Below are positions 9,615 to 18,729 of a DNA stretch of 64,000 nucleotides, one piece after another. The notes below the pieces were generated by a model. That model had not been told where the DNA came from, searched no databases, and worked only from the letters and a program-made list of their open reading frames with translations. This stretch comes from CAVRXQ01 sp963725215 (lineage in GTDB: Bacteria > Actinomycetota > Acidimicrobiia > Acidimicrobiales > Bog-793). The stretch covers positions 62,001 to 126,000 of the forward strand of contig CAVRXQ010000006.1 in NCBI GenBank assembly GCA_963725215.1, read 5' to 3'. A program made the position numbers and the translations under genes. Position 1 is the first letter of the stretch; each line of letters opens with the position of its first letter.

Positions 9615-10799
9615 ATGCGAACAACGCCGGAATCAGACGACACACGTCGTCGCAGCCGTGACCGACGGGAACGTTCGGTGGAACGAGAGAAAGCGACGAC
9701 ACCGGTGAACGAAGGATCGCAGAGCTTTATCGCTGTCATCAAAGTCGTCGGCATCGGTGGCGGCGGGGTGAACGCGGTGAATCGCATGATCGACGCCGAT
9801 CTGCGCGGGGTCGAGTTCGTCGCCGTGAACACCGATGCGCAGGCGTTGTTGTTGAGCGAGGCCGACATCAAGCTCGACATCGGCCGGGAACTCACCCGCG
9901 GCCTCGGGGCCGGATCTGATCCGGAGCTCGGGCGCTCGGCGGTCTTGGAGCACACCGAGGAGATGGGCGAGGTGCTGAAAGGCGCCGACATGGTCTTCAT
10001 CACCGCCGGCGAGGGCGGCGGCACGGGCACCGGCGGAGCGCCGGTCGTTGCGGAGATCGCGAGGGAGCTCGGCGCGCTGACCGTCGGCATCGTGACGAAG
10101 CCGTTCGGCTTCGAAGGTCGCCGCCGCGCGCAGCAGGCGGAACAGGGAATCGAGAAGCTCTCCGAATTCGTCGACACGATGATTGTCATCCCGAACGAGC
10201 GTCTGCTCACCCTTGCCGACTCGAAGACGACGATGCTCGAAGCGTTCCGCATGGCCGACGACATCTTGTTGCAAGGCGTGAAGGGCATCACCGACTTGAT
10301 CACCGTTCCCGGCTTGATCAACACGGACTTCGCGGACGTGCGAACGATCATGCGGGGCGCAGGCTCCGCGATCATGGGGGTTGGCGTCGCGGCGGGCGAA
10401 GGCCGCGCGCTGAACGCCGCGCACCACGCGATGACGAGTCCTTTGTTGTCGTCGTCGATCGACGGCGCGAAAGGAATCTTGATGAACGTCGCGGGCGGTC
10501 ATTCCCTGGGGCTGTTCGAAGTGAACGAAGCCGCGGAGGCGATTCACGCCATCGCGCACCCCGACGCGAACATCATCTTCGGCAGTGCGATCGACGACAC
10601 GCTCGGCGATCAGGTGCGGGTGACCGTCATCGCGGCGGGATTCGACCGTTTCGACACGACCCCGTTCGAGTCCGCGGCTGAGCTGGCGGAAGGTTTCAGC
10701 GGAGCGTCGCGTGACTATCGCTCCGACGCCTTTTCACTCGACGACGAGGACGTCGACTTGGGTGACGACGGCTTCGACGTTCCGTCGTTCCTGCGCTAA
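9615..10799 (+). CDS. ftsZ: cell division GTPase FtsZ
   Basis: Tubulin-like GTPase that forms the Z ring. It shows KVVGIGGGGVNAVNRMI, the GTP-binding loop GGGTGTGGAP, and a C-terminal peptide DVPSFLR that binds partners such as SepF and FtsA. I chose the ATG at 9615 because GGAG lies a few bases upstream. The conserved fold only begins at SQSFIAVIKVV, so GTG at 9705 (about 364 aa) is an equally serious candidate. The 105-base gap after ftsQ is the largest so far and could hold an internal promoter. Confidence 0.95.
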   Translation: MRTTPESDDTRRRSRDRRERSVEREKATTPVNEGSQSFIAVIKVVGIGGGGVNAVNRMIDADLRGVEFVAVNTDAQALLLSEADIKLDIGRELTRGLGAGSDPELGRSAVLEHTEEMGEVLKGADMVFITAGEGGGTGTGGAPVVAEIARELGALTVGIVTKPFGFEGRRRAQQAEQGIEKLSEFVDTMIVIPNERLLTLADSKTTMLEAFRMADDILLQGVKGITDLITVPGLINTDFADVRTIMRGAGSAIMGVGVAAGEGRALNAAHHAMTSPLLSSSIDGAKGILMNVAGGHSLGLFEVNEAAEAIHAIAHPDANIIFGSAIDDTLGDQVRVTVIAAGFDRFDTTPFESAAELAEGFSGASRDYRSDAFSLDDEDVDLGDDGFDVPSFLR

Positions 10800-10846
10800 G
10801 AGCCGTCCCCCCGCTCGAGTTCTCGCTCCCCGGTGGCACGCGGGTA

Positions 10847-11494
10847 GTGCTTACGACGCGCGCGGATGGTGACGCGCGTCCGGTCACCTTGGGTGGTGAC
10901 GCGCCAAGCGAGACGCTCCACAAATCGATCTTTGACCGGCCATGGTCCTTCGTCCATCAAGTCCATGGCCGCCGGGTCGTCGCGGTCCGACAAGGGGGCC
11001 ACGCGGGACTGGAAGACGCCGACGCACTCGTCACCGAAGACACCGAGACGCCCCTTTGTGTCCTCGGCGCGGACTGCGCGCTCGTCGGGTTGTCGAGCGA
11101 CGGTGGTGTCGTCGCCGCGGCGCACGCCGGTTGGCGTGGCCTCGCCTCGGGAGTGATCGAAGCGACGGCCTCCGCGATGCGTGAGCGTGGTGGAGGAGAG
11201 ATCTCGGCCGTTGTGTCGGCGAGCGTCCATCCGGAGTGCTACCCGTTCTCGCCCGTAGATCTCGATGCCGTCGCCGCAGTCTTCGGGGACGTCGTCCGGG
11301 CCCGCGCCTCGAGTGGAGAAGTGGCTCTCGATCTTCCCCGCGTGGTCGGTCTCGCGCTTGCTCGCGCTGGAGTCGAGGACGTCCAGGAGATCAACTCGTG
11401 CACTGCATGCGGGCAGGACTGGTTCTCTCATCGTGGGCGCGGCGACCGGGCGCGCCAAGCGCTCGTGATCTGGCGGGAGCGTGGTGGTGGTTGA
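10847..11494 (+). CDS. pgeF: PgeF/YfiH-type laccase-domain protein (purine nucleoside phosphorylase-like)
   Basis: Cytosolic multicopper-oxidase-like protein, 215 aa from GTG 10847. The family cleaves adenosine/inosine or edits peptidoglycan precursors. The zinc/copper ligand motifs are visible as QVHGRR, GADCALV and AAHAGWRG, with CTACGQDWFSHR near the end. The codons just upstream (10802-10846) continue the same frame as LEFSLPGGTRVV, which fits the missing first strand of the family, but no ATG, GTG or TTG is available there. The protein therefore seems slightly short or its start is unusual. It is coupled to yggS. Confidence 0.82.
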   Translation: MLTTRADGDARPVTLGGDAPSETLHKSIFDRPWSFVHQVHGRRVVAVRQGGHAGLEDADALVTEDTETPLCVLGADCALVGLSSDGGVVAAAHAGWRGLASGVIEATASAMRERGGGEISAVVSASVHPECYPFSPVDLDAVAAVFGDVVRARASSGEVALDLPRVVGLALARAGVEDVQEINSCTACGQDWFSHRGRGDRARQALVIWRERGGG

Positions 11495-12182
11495 GCGAGG
11501 AACGCCGGGCTCGGTCGACTCCGAGCAGCTACGAGAGCGCCTCGAGTCGGTGCGAGCGCGCATCGCTGCCGCGGGCGGGCGAGACGTCGAGGTCGTCGCG
11601 GTGACAAAGGCCCTCGGGGTCGACGCGGCGATGGCGGCTCGCGACGCGGGGCTCGTCGAGATCGGCGAGAACTACGCCGACGAGCTCGTCGAAAAAGCCG
11701 AGGCTCTCGCGGCCTCTCCGGGCGAGCCGGTGCGCTGGCACCTCATCGGAGGGATCCAACGCCGCACCCTTGCGCGGCTCGCACCTTTCGTCGCGCTGTA
11801 CCAGAGCGTCGACCGCAGCGCTGAGGCCGAAGCAATCGCCCGCCACGCGCCGGGCGCGGCGGCACTGATCGAAGTGGAGACGACCGGGCTCGAAGGTCGC
11901 GGCGGCGTCCCGCCCGAGGAGGTGGCACGTCTCGTCGACGCGGCGACCATCGCCGGTCTCGAAGTGAAGGGTCTGATGACGGTCGGCCCGCCCGACGACG
12001 AGGCCGCGCAGCACCGCAGCTTTGCGACCGTGAGAGCGCTCGTAGATTCGCTCGGCCTCGCGGTCGCCTCGATGGGAATGAGCGACGACTTCGAGATTGC
12101 GGTCGAGGAAGGCTCGACGATGGTCCGTCTCGGGCGGGTCCTGTTTGGTCCTCGCCCAACGCGAATGGCAGTGTCACAATAG
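11481..12182 (+). CDS. yggS: PLP homeostasis protein YggS/PLPBP
   Basis: Fold-type III pyridoxal-phosphate-binding protein of 233 aa without known catalytic activity, which keeps free PLP in check. VVAVTKALG carries the PLP lysine, and IGENYADELVEK, WHLIGGIQRR and SMGMSDDFEIAVEEGSTMVRLG are family signatures. The phosphate-binding region lies at the end. The start (GTG 11481, with two more GTGs following) overlaps pgeF by 14 bases. yggS sits between ftsZ and sepF in many Gram-positive genomes, as here. Confidence 0.92.
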   Translation: MVVVERGTPGSVDSEQLRERLESVRARIAAAGGRDVEVVAVTKALGVDAAMAARDAGLVEIGENYADELVEKAEALAASPGEPVRWHLIGGIQRRTLARLAPFVALYQSVDRSAEAEAIARHAPGAAALIEVETTGLEGRGGVPPEEVARLVDAATIAGLEVKGLMTVGPPDDEAAQHRSFATVRALVDSLGLAVASMGMSDDFEIAVEEGSTMVRLGRVLFGPRPTRMAVSQ

Positions 12183-12204
12183 ATTCTGGCTGAGAAGGAG
12201 CCAC

Positions 12205-12729
12205 ATGTCATCGTTCATGAACAAGGCGCTCGCGTATCTCGGGCTGAAAGACATCGAGGACGACGAGCTCTATGGGGACGCGCTCGAGTCCACCGGCCAG
12301 CACCGTATCGAGCGGACCGTCTATCCCGAACCCGACGACACGGGCGCACACCCGAGCCACGCGACCGTCCGTCCGATCACTGCCGCGGACCCGCGCCGGC
12401 CCGCGGCCGGCGCGGTGGTGCGACCGATCACGAAGGCGAAGGCGACCTCGGGGTCGGGCAAGGTTCACGTCGTCGCGCCGTCGCAGTTCCGCGACGCGCA
12501 GGAGATCGGCGACATCGTGAAGCAAGGCAGCCCGGCGATCGTCAACCTGCAGGGATCCGAACGCGACCTTTCGCGCCGCATGATCGACTTCTGCTCCGGG
12601 CTCACCTACGCCCTCGACGGACAGATGGAAAAAGTCGCTGACCAAGTGTTCCTCTTGACGCCGACGGACGTCGAGGTCTCCGCGGAGGAGCGCATGCGTC
12701 TCCAACAGCGCGGCCTTTACCGCTCCTGA
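12205..12729 (+). CDS. sepF: cell division protein SepF
   Basis: Protein of 174 aa that anchors FtsZ to the membrane and aligns protofilaments. An N-terminal amphipathic stretch (SSFMNKALAYLGL) and an acidic region precede a variable linker. The SepF core begins near KVHVVAPSQFRDAQEIG, with VNLQGSERDLSRRMIDF and a C-terminal LLTP segment. The ATG at 12205 has GAAGGAG upstream. Longer in-frame upstream sequence is part of yggS in another frame. Confidence 0.93.
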   Translation: MSSFMNKALAYLGLKDIEDDELYGDALESTGQHRIERTVYPEPDDTGAHPSHATVRPITAADPRRPAAGAVVRPITKAKATSGSGKVHVVAPSQFRDAQEIGDIVKQGSPAIVNLQGSERDLSRRMIDFCSGLTYALDGQMEKVADQVFLLTPTDVEVSAEERMRLQQRGLYRS

Positions 12730-12772
12730 GCAACACAGCGCGTGGCCGCGCGCGACGCGGAGCCCGCGCAAG

Positions 12773-13036
12773 ATGATCGTCCGCATCATCGTCGATGTTT
12801 TACAGGCGTACATCGTCGTCCTGCTCGCCCGGATCATCCTCACCTGGTTTCCGATCAACCCGTGGTCGCGCCTCGCCCGCGTCGAGCGGGTGCTCGCAAC
12901 GATCACCGACCCCGTGCTGAAGCCGGTGCGAAGGATCCTGCCGCCGATTCGTGTCGGAGCGATGGGGCTCGACCTGTCGCCGATCGTCGTTTTCTTCGCG
13001 CTCGAGATCCTCGTCACCATCATTCGCGTCCGGTGA
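12773..13036 (+). CDS. YggT family membrane protein
   Basis: Small membrane protein of 87 aa with two hydrophobic segments (about residues 4-25 and 67-85) flanking a basic loop with the YggT feature ITDPVLKPVRRILPP. The family's role is unclear; next to sepF and divIVA it is thought to act in division or membrane organisation. It starts at ATG 12773, 43 bases after sepF. Confidence 0.88.
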   Translation: MIVRIIVDVLQAYIVVLLARIILTWFPINPWSRLARVERVLATITDPVLKPVRRILPPIRVGAMGLDLSPIVVFFALEILVTIIRVR

Positions 13037-13158
13037 GATTTCCGGCTTCCCATCCAACAATTCGCCCACGTAGGCGACGTAGGATGCTGCGGTCGAACGG
13101 GCGCGGATCTGGCCGCTACGGACTGGCGTCTGCGCCCCGCCTGATCGAGGAGTGATGC

Positions 13159-14169
13159 ATGGAAATTTCGGGCCGGATTCTCCGGGAAGTGGAATTCCGC
13201 GACCGCCTGCGCGGATACGACACCGAAGAGGTCGACGATTTCCTGGAAAAGGTCGCAGTTGGCGTTGACGACCTTGTCGGACAGATCGAGGCCGCGCGCG
13301 AGGCGGCGTCACGCGTCGACGACGACGCGATTGACGACGAGTCGCTTCGCCGAACGCTCGTCCTCGCGCAGCGCACGGCGGACCTGGCGATCAAAGAGGC
13401 GCGTGACGAGGCTTCGGCGATGCTGGAGGACGCGCGCGCGCAGGCCGAGGAGCTCGTTGGCTCGGCCCGCCAAGAGGCGAGCAGGCTGCGCGAAGAAGCG
13501 CACACTAAGGCGAAAGAGACCGTCGCCGAGTTGGAGGAGCGGAAGTCAACGCTCTCGACCGAGGTCGCCGAAATCACGAACTTCATCGAGTCGCTGCGCA
13601 AGCAGCTCGTGTTCGCGTTGCAGGGCGCACTCGAGACCGTCGGCGAATCGCTGAAGCCGCCGGCGCCGACGCCGACGTCCGTGCGCAAGCGTCTGGAAGC
13701 CGTCGCGAAGACCGTCGAGGAAGAACCGCCCCAAAAGCGCGAACGCGCCTCGCGCTCAGAAGAGGACGACGACCTCGCCGGTCCGGCAACCGAGGCCGTT
13801 GCGGCCTCGGAACTCGACGGCGAAGAGGACGAGGATGCGAGCGGAAAGAAGGAGGACCTCGCCGCCCTGGCCGACGAGATCGAGCGCCGAACCGAAGAAA
13901 AGTCCAAGCACGCGCGTCGCGAAGAGCGGTCCTCTTCTCGCGACCAGAAAGGAACGCGGGGTGACGAGGAGGGCCAGGACGACCTCGAAGCGTTCTCGAT
14001 GACGGGCGAGGAGGCGATCGTCGGCGTGGAGAACGTCGTCGATCCCGACGAAGAGTTGTGGCAGCGTTGGGCGAAGGGCGCGGAACTCGACTCGTCGACG
14101 GAGGAAGAGCAGCGGCCAGCGCGTTCGAACAGTCGCGCCGAGCGTCGCGGAGGCGGGTTCTCCGACTAG
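13159..14169 (+). CDS. divIVA: DivIVA/Wag31-family polar growth protein
   Basis: Cytoplasmic membrane-curvature-sensing scaffold, 336 aa. The N-terminal DivIVA domain (residues 4-40) contains REVEFRDRLRGYDTEEVDDF, the typical membrane-binding signature. Residues about 70-150 form a long coiled coil rich in A, E and R. The remainder is highly charged (runs of E, D, K, R) and probably disordered, and makes the protein longer than Bacillus DivIVA. In actinobacteria this protein recruits wall synthesis to poles or septa. RBS-like GGAG precedes ATG 13159. Confidence 0.9.
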   Translation: MEISGRILREVEFRDRLRGYDTEEVDDFLEKVAVGVDDLVGQIEAAREAASRVDDDAIDDESLRRTLVLAQRTADLAIKEARDEASAMLEDARAQAEELVGSARQEASRLREEAHTKAKETVAELEERKSTLSTEVAEITNFIESLRKQLVFALQGALETVGESLKPPAPTPTSVRKRLEAVAKTVEEEPPQKRERASRSEEDDDLAGPATEAVAASELDGEEDEDASGKKEDLAALADEIERRTEEKSKHARREERSSSRDQKGTRGDEEGQDDLEAFSMTGEEAIVGVENVVDPDEELWQRWAKGAELDSSTEEEQRPARSNSRAERRGGGFSD

Positions 14170-14186
14170 ATACCGCAGCGATCCGG

Positions 14187-17100
14187 CTAGGACGCCGCGA
14201 GGCGCAGCTGGACAGCGACGGCGCGGCCGTCCGGGAGGCGGTGCACACCGTTCGGTGACCCTTTCGTCGTGAAATCGCCGCTGGTGTCGACCGACAGCGT
14301 GCGGGCGAGCGTCTGTCGCTGCAGTTCCTCGCCCCACACCGACAGCACCTGCGCGACGTCTTCGGGCACCGACAGCGAGAGGTCGATCCGGTCGCTTACC
14401 GCGAGGTCGGCGTTGCGGCGTTCCTGCTGGACGATGCGGACGAGGTCGCGTGCGGTCCCCTCGGCGTCGAGCTCGGGGGTGCGCGTCGTATCGAGCAGGA
14501 CGACGCCGCGCCCCGAATCGACGACGCGCGCCGCGACCGGGTCGGAAGGAAGCACCCGGAAATCGAACTCGCCTTCTTGGAGCGCGACGCCCTCGACGTC
14601 CACGGTGGCATCGGCGCGCACCTCCCAGCGTCCCTCGCGCACGGCGCGAATCACCGACTGTGTCTGTTGGCCGAGGCGGGGTCCGATCGCGGCGGGAAAG
14701 ACGCTGAGAGTCGTCGTCGCATAATTCGCCGCGTCGGGACGGAGTTCGACTTCTTTTACGTTCGCCTCCTCGGCGATGAGGTCACGAAAGGCCCCGAGGG
14801 CCTCGGCGTGCGGATGCGCCACCGTGACGGTGCGCAAGGGGAGTCGCAGCCGTAGCCCGTGCGCCTCGCGAATCGAGTGGATGACCGAGCAGACCTCGCG
14901 CACGAGATCCATCGTCTCGACGAGAGCCTCGTCGTCGGGTAGCGCGGTCGCGTCCGGCCAGTCGGCGAGGTGAACGCTGCGTTCCCCGGTGAGACCCCGA
15001 TAGACGGTCTCAGACAAAAAGGGCAACAACGGCGCAGAGGCGCGCGAGACGACGTCGAGCACGGTGTGCAAGGTGTCGTACGCGTCACGCTTGTCGGCGT
15101 CGTCGCAGTCGTCCGCGCCGCGCCAGAAGCGCTCCCTGCTGCGGCGGATGTACCAGTTCGTGAGGGCGTCCAAGAACGCGGGGTACTGCGACGCCGCGCC
15201 GGCGAGGTCGTAGTCGTCGTACGCCTTCGTGACGCCGGCCAAGAACCGTCGCGTCTTCGAGAGGACGTAGCGGTCGAGCTCGCCTCTTTGATCGGCGCGC
15301 ACCTGTCCTTTCACTCCGTCGATTCGTCCGTAGAGACTCAAGAAGTGGAACGAGTTCCAGATCGGGTTCATCACCGTTCGCACGGGCTCGGCCATCGACT
15401 GTTCTTCCAAGCTCACGTCGAGTCCGCGTAGCACCGGGGACGCGAGCAGGTACCAGCGCATCGCGTCCGCGCCCCAGGTGGAAAAGAACGCCTCCGGGTC
15501 GGGGAAGTTGCGCAATCGTTTCGAGAGCTTGCGGCCGTCGCTGCCCAGCAACACTCCGTGCGCGATGCAGTTCTCGAACGCCGGCCGGTCGAACAAAGCC
15601 GTCGATAAGACGTGCAAGGTGTAGAACCAGCCGCGGGTCTGGCTCACGTACTCGCAGATGAAGTCGGCGGGGAAGTTGTCCTCGAAGCGGCGCGCGTTCT
15701 CGAAGGGGTAGTGGAGCTGGGCGAAGGGCATCGAACCCGACTCGAACCAGCAGTCCAAGACGTCCTCCACGCGCCGCATCATCGATTTGCCCGTCGGGTC
15801 GTCAGGGTTCGCACGCACCAGCGAATCGATGCCGGGCCGGTGGAGGTCGGTCGGCCGCACGCCGAAGTCGCGCTCGATCTCGTCGAGGGATCCGTACACG
15901 TCGATGCGGGGATAGTTGGGATCGTCCGACTTCCACACCGGGATCGGCGCGCCCCAGTAGCGGTTGCGCGAGATGGACCAGTCGCGCGCTCCTTCGAGCC
16001 AGTTGCCGAAGGCTCCCGATCCGACGTGGCTCGGCATCCAGTTGATCTCGCGGTTCAACTCGACCATGCGCTGTTTGATCTCGGTCACCTTGACGAAGTA
16101 CGAGCTCACGGCGCGGTAGATGAGCGGCGTGTCGGTCCGCCAGCAGTGGGGGTAACTGTGGGCGTACTCCTCGCGGCGGAGGAGGACGCCTCTTTCCTCC
16201 AACTTGGCGATGATCGACTCGTTGGCCTCGAAGACCTGCACGCCTTCGTGGTCGGGGACCTGCGCGTCGAAGCGGCCGGTCGAGTCGACGGGGTTGACGA
16301 CCGAGATCCCCGCCCGCTCGCAGATGCGCTGGTCGTCCTCGCCGAAGCCCGGCGCCATGTGCACGACGCCGGTGCCTTCGTCGGTCGCGACGAAGTCGTC
16401 GCCGAGCACGACGAAGGCGTTGGGCTCGTCTGCGAAGTAGGAAAAAACGGGTTGGTAGCGGCGTCCGACGAGTGCCGCGCCTTTCACGGTCCCGGCGAGA
16501 ACCGCGCCTTCGAGTTCTTGTTCGTAGTGGGCGGCGCGCGACTCAGACAGCAGATAGTTCGTCCCCGCCTTCTTGTAAATCACGTAGGTGATCTCGGGGC
16601 CGACGGCGAGCGCGAGGTTGGAGGGCAGCGTCCACGGTGTCGTCGTCCACACCAGCGCGGCGAGGGCTTCGGATTCGGGGCCGCCGCCTTTCTCGTCGGC
16701 GTCGATCGTGATGGCGACGGTGACCGCCGGATCGACGCGATCGCGCAGAGCGTCGTCCTGGCGGGTCTCGAAGTTCGAAAGAGGCGTCTCACACTCCCAG
16801 CAGTAGGGGAGGACGCGCAGTCCTTCATAGATCAGCCCACGCTCGTGCAAGGACTTGAACGCCCACAGCACGCTCTCCATGAAGGAAAGGTCCATCGTCT
16901 TGTAGGCGTTCTCGAAGTCGACCCAGCGCGCCTGGCGAGAGACGCCGCGTTCCCAGGCGGCGGTGTACTTCAGTACCGAGGTGCGACAACGCTCGTTGAA
17001 GCGGTCGATGCCGTACGCGGTGATTTGGGCGCGCCCGGCGATGCCGAGCTCTTTTTGCACCTCGGTCTCGGCCGGAAGACCGTGGCAGTCCCAGCCGAAG

Positions 17101-17369
17101 CGACGTTCGACACGTTGTCCGCGCATCGTGTGGTACCGGGGCATCGCGTCCTTCACGAAGCCGGTGAGCAGGTGCCCGTAGTGCATCTGGCCGTTCGCGA
17201 ACGGCGGCCCGTCGTAGAAGACGTACTGGTTGTGTGGGTCGCGCAGTTCGACCGAGGACTGAAAGGTCCGGTCGTCGCGCCAGTATTCGAGGAGTTCCTC
17301 CTCCATTCGCGGGTAGTCCGGTGTCGACGGCACGTCGGGATATGACGAGGTCAGGCCGGGTGTCGTCAT
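14187..17369 (-). CDS. ileS: isoleucyl-tRNA synthetase, type 2
   Basis: Class I aminoacyl-tRNA synthetase, 1060 aa, charging tRNA-Ile. The HIGH motif is HYGH within PPFANGQMHYGHLL, and the KMSKS motif is KLSKR within DGRKLSKRLRNFPDP. The KLSKR form and the C-terminal region resemble the IleRS2 clade (eukaryotic and mycobacterial type), known for low mupirocin sensitivity. The editing (CP1) domain is present. I take ATG at 17369; the frame is open 65 codons further, but those overlap the divergent DUF167 gene and do not look like IleRS. Confidence 0.95.
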   Translation of the reverse strand: MTTPGLTSSYPDVPSTPDYPRMEEELLEYWRDDRTFQSSVELRDPHNQYVFYDGPPFANGQMHYGHLLTGFVKDAMPRYHTMRGQRVERRFGWDCHGLPAETEVQKELGIAGRAQITAYGIDRFNERCRTSVLKYTAAWERGVSRQARWVDFENAYKTMDLSFMESVLWAFKSLHERGLIYEGLRVLPYCWECETPLSNFETRQDDALRDRVDPAVTVAITIDADEKGGGPESEALAALVWTTTPWTLPSNLALAVGPEITYVIYKKAGTNYLLSESRAAHYEQELEGAVLAGTVKGAALVGRRYQPVFSYFADEPNAFVVLGDDFVATDEGTGVVHMAPGFGEDDQRICERAGISVVNPVDSTGRFDAQVPDHEGVQVFEANESIIAKLEERGVLLRREEYAHSYPHCWRTDTPLIYRAVSSYFVKVTEIKQRMVELNREINWMPSHVGSGAFGNWLEGARDWSISRNRYWGAPIPVWKSDDPNYPRIDVYGSLDEIERDFGVRPTDLHRPGIDSLVRANPDDPTGKSMMRRVEDVLDCWFESGSMPFAQLHYPFENARRFEDNFPADFICEYVSQTRGWFYTLHVLSTALFDRPAFENCIAHGVLLGSDGRKLSKRLRNFPDPEAFFSTWGADAMRWYLLASPVLRGLDVSLEEQSMAEPVRTVMNPIWNSFHFLSLYGRIDGVKGQVRADQRGELDRYVLSKTRRFLAGVTKAYDDYDLAGAASQYPAFLDALTNWYIRRSRERFWRGADDCDDADKRDAYDTLHTVLDVVSRASAPLLPFLSETVYRGLTGERSVHLADWPDATALPDDEALVETMDLVREVCSVIHSIREAHGLRLRLPLRTVTVAHPHAEALGAFRDLIAEEANVKEVELRPDAANYATTTLSVFPAAIGPRLGQQTQSVIRAVREGRWEVRADATVDVEGVALQEGEFDFRVLPSDPVAARVVDSGRGVVLLDTTRTPELDAEGTARDLVRIVQQERRNADLAVSDRIDLSLSVPEDVAQVLSVWGEELQRQTLARTLSVDTSGDFTTKGSPNGVHRLPDGRAVAVQLRLAAS

Positions 17370-17388
17370 CGACCTACAGTATGCGGCC

Positions 17389-17766
17389 GTGACTGAGGAC
17401 CTGTTCGACGTCGAACCGGTCTCATCCCAGGATTCGGACTCAGCGGGCGCGATCGTGCTGCGGTTGGCGGTCCAACCCGGAGCAGGTCGATCCGTCGTGA
17501 CCGGACGGAGGGGCGACGCGCTCGCGGTGCGGGTCGCACCGCCACCACTTGACGGTCGAGCCAACGCTGCGGTCGTCGAATTGGTCGCGGACCTGTTCGG
17601 CGTGTCTCGATCAGAGGTCGAACTCGTGAGCGGGGAGCGCAGCCGTCAAAAACGCCTCCGCGTCCGCGGTGTCGCGGCGGAGCGGGCGCGACGTGTTATC
17701 GACGCCGCGCTCGACGAAGCCGCGTCGGCCCAATCACGGCCCAGTCGACACCGGCGAAGCCGCTGA
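17389..17766 (+). CDS. DUF167 (YggU) family protein
   Basis: Small protein of 125 aa. The DUF167 core runs from about residue 22 to 105, with LRLAVQPGAGRSVV, RVAPPPLDGRANAAV and SGERSRQKRLRV. Function unknown; the family often sits near yggT and divIVA genes. The first 20 residues are acidic and variable. It starts at GTG 17389, only 19 bases from the divergent ileS start, so the two promoters must overlap each other's coding sequence. Confidence 0.85.
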   Translation: MTEDLFDVEPVSSQDSDSAGAIVLRLAVQPGAGRSVVTGRRGDALAVRVAPPPLDGRANAAVVELVADLFGVSRSEVELVSGERSRQKRLRVRGVAAERARRVIDAALDEAASAQSRPSRHRRSR

Positions 17767-17856
17767 CATGGGTGTTCACGTTGTTTCGTCCGATTGGGTG
17801 AGCAGAGCGATCAGGTAGCCTGTCGGACCCTCAAACGGAAGGTCGTACGGGAATCG

Positions 17857-18729
17857 ATGCCAGCGAAAACGCGGAAGTCGAGCGCGCGAACAGTCGGGCC
17901 GCGGAAGTCGACCCCCGTGAAAGATACGAGAACCGCGAAAAAGGCAGCTCCGCGAATCGCCACGGCCAAGAAGGCGGCGAAAGCGGTGAAATCGCCGGCG
18001 AAGAAGGCCATGCCAGGGAAGAAGGTACCGGCGAAGAAGTTGAAGGCGACCACCCCAGCCGCGCGCTCGGCTCGCCCGGTGGTGAAAGCGACGAAGGCCG
18101 CGCCGAAGAAGGCCCCGGCGAAAGCGCGGGCGGCGAAAATCGCTCCCGCTCCGGTGAAAGCGGTGGCGAAGAAGCAGCCGGCGAAACAGCCGGCGAAAGT
18201 CGCCTCGAAGGCGGTCGCGAAACAAAAAGCGCCAGCGGCCCAATCGAAGACCGCGGCGGTCGCCGAGAAGGCCTCGTCAGCACCGGCGAAGACCACCGCA
18301 CCGAGGCCGCCGATCCGACCGCCGCGACCCGAACCGAAAAGGCTCGAAAAGGGATACACGGACGAGAAGTTCCTCGCGCACCAAAAAGCAGCCCTCGAGC
18401 GCGAGCGCGTGACCTATTTGGAGCAAGCGAAGAGCCTGCAGGCCGAAGCGGATCTGTTGATCGCGGAGATGGAGCCGGGCGACATCCAATTCGACGAGGA
18501 ATCCGGCGAGGGCGGCACGGTTGCGGTCGACCGAGAGCGCGACCTCGCGCTCTCCGCGCAGGCACTGGAAGCGGTGGACGAGATCGACGCCGCGCTGGAG
18601 AAGATCGCGACCGGCAAGTACGGGATCTGTGAAAACTGCGGTCAGCTGATCGCGAAGGCCCGGCTCGAAGCGTTGCCGTACGCTCGACTGTGCATCGCGT
18701 GCAAGAGCGGGGGACTGTCTCGCCGCTGA
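17857..18729 (+). CDS. DksA/TraR-type zinc-finger protein with histone-H1-like N-terminal tail
   Basis: 290 aa. Residues 1 to about 165 are almost only K, A, P, V and T, with many KKAP/AKKA units like histone H1 or HupB tails. Residues 185-290 are a DksA/TraR-like coiled coil and C4 zinc finger: CENCGQL ... CIAC. DksA-like proteins act on RNA polymerase through its secondary channel; the tail suggests DNA or RNA binding (inference). ATG 17857 is used; an in-frame GTG at 17794 would add 21 residues. lspA follows with overlap. Confidence 0.85.
   Translation: MPAKTRKSSARTVGPRKSTPVKDTRTAKKAAPRIATAKKAAKAVKSPAKKAMPGKKVPAKKLKATTPAARSARPVVKATKAAPKKAPAKARAAKIAPAPVKAVAKKQPAKQPAKVASKAVAKQKAPAAQSKTAAVAEKASSAPAKTTAPRPPIRPPRPEPKRLEKGYTDEKFLAHQKAALERERVTYLEQAKSLQAEADLLIAEMEPGDIQFDEESGEGGTVAVDRERDLALSAQALEAVDEIDAALEKIATGKYGICENCGQLIAKARLEALPYARLCIACKSGGLSRR

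Noticed and set aside
15612..17345. 577-codon open frame on the plus strand opposite ileS
   Set aside because: It mirrors the synthetase in a high-GC gene, has low-complexity V/R/G-rich translation and no family motifs; a shadow frame.
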